Below, in pieces: positions 63,680 to 64,000 of a stretch of 64,000 nucleotides of DNA (position 1 is its first letter; every line of letters starts with the position of its first letter). Origin of the DNA: Paracoccaceae bacterium (GTDB taxonomy: Bacteria; Pseudomonadota; Alphaproteobacteria; Rhodobacterales; Rhodobacteraceae); contig JANSYP010000002.1 of the NCBI GenBank assembly GCA_024742405.1, positions 186,001 through 250,000 on the forward strand, in the 5' to 3' direction. The position numbers were made by a program, and so were the translations under genes. The notes beneath the pieces were generated by a model. That model was not told the origin of the DNA, did no database searches, and saw only the letters and a list, made by a program, of their open reading frames with translations.

Positions 63680-64000
63680 TCAGAGCGATCTGTTCAGAGC
63701 CCGCGCCCGGCGGCGCTGATAAGCGGCGATCACGGGCTTGGAGAGCGCATAGGCGGCAAATCCCGCAATCAGCCCCGGGACCATTCCGCCCACCATATAA
63801 GGCAAGAACACCGTATCGAAGAACAGATGCAGCCGGTCCCAATGCGCGTCGACGGGGCGGAACAGTGACGTAAGGTTCCACCAGAGCTCACCCGAAGCAC
63901 GCGAAAACGCCTCGAAAACGCCAACGCTTGTTTCGCGCTGCTTCGTGCCCAGAACGCGGTTCCCGATTTGCAGCGCCAGCGCGGCAATGAACGGGAAGGT
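63680..64000 (-). CDS. DUF2062-like membrane protein (C-terminal part, cut by window edge)
   Basis: The last 106 residues of a protein whose start lies beyond 64000. The reading frame runs from the edge to the TGA at 63680-63682. It has FIAALALQIGNRVLG, a linker with ELWWNLTSLF, a hydrophobic helix (YMVGGMVPGLIAGFAAYAL) and a basic tail (YQRRRARALNRSL). The pattern and the place next to pdxJ fit DUF2062; the call is moderate because the family's more conserved N-terminal half is missing. Confidence 0.6.
   Translation of the reverse strand, partial: TFPFIAALALQIGNRVLGTKQRETSVGVFEAFSRASGELWWNLTSLFRPVDAHWDRLHLFFDTVFLPYMVGGMVPGLIAGFAAYALSKPVIAAYQRRRARALNRSL

Overview
The window looks like chromosome from an alphaproteobacterium of the Rhodobacteraceae (Roseobacter/Rhodovulum type). 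Pointers are the alphaproteobacterial SspB, the DUF1476 F1-ATPase inhibitor zeta subunit, a very long RNase E with an acidic insert, homocysteine methyltransferase and cobalamin-binding modules of methionine synthase on separate genes, DctBD, the flagellar gene order, and a dimethyl sulfide dehydrogenase operon in the same order (ddhABDC) as in Rhodovulum sulfidophilum. The DNA is GC-rich and tightly packed, with many 1-4 nt stop/start overlaps. I see no insertion sequence, prophage or CRISPR array.

Layout. 1-4.7 kb: two paralogous peptide-type ABC substrate-binding proteins (one cut by the window edge) flanking an M48 lipoprotein, a trypsin-like protease and a secreted DUF4329 protein. 5-9.1 kb: a Vps62-like protein, a histidine-box membrane hydroxylase and a ChrA chromate transporter. 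9.2-14.6 kb: sspB, fumC, a DsbA-fold isomerase, DUF4169, a ribbon-helix-helix protein, a glycosyltransferase-like protein, ccdA and a TusA-like protein. 14.7-23.3 kb: rne, dctD, dctB, purQ, purS and purC, all on the minus strand. 23.4-29.1 kb: zeta inhibitor, homocysteine methyltransferase, a radical SAM gene preceded by a LexA-type box, the cobalamin-binding protein, a membrane protein/YbjQ/DUF1638 run, a lipoprotein and sufE. 29.2-32.2 kb: rnd, purN, purM and a CAU-anticodon tRNA.

32.3-43.9 kb is the most distinctive part. The minus-strand operon reads ddhA (Tat-exported molybdenum catalytic subunit), ddhB (Fe-S subunit), ddhD (maturation chaperone), ddhC (periplasmic heme b subunit), then two genes I do not associate with the described ddh operon: an Mrp/Nbp35-type Fe-S scaffold P-loop ATPase with an extra N-terminal four-cysteine motif, and a 612-residue protein built of about 14 repeats, consistent with two seven-bladed propellers. 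The last three genes are coupled (4 nt gap, then an ATGA overlap). Divergently, a soluble hybrid kinase (PAS, HisKA, HATPase, receiver, HPt) and an OmpR-family regulator probably control the operon; tandem TGTAAAC repeats lie in the shared promoter region.

43.9-62.7 kb is a flagellar region in two halves: fliF-fliH-fliN-fliP on the plus strand and motB-flgE-flgK-flgL-flgI on the minus strand. Between them sit a dTDP-L-rhamnose operon (rfbCBDA) and a complete mrpABCDEFG sodium/proton antiporter operon. The 338 nt ahead of fliF hold an unusual run of inverted repeats. The window ends in pdxJ and a partial DUF2062-like membrane protein.

All functional calls rest on reading motifs and family resemblance; no database search was run.
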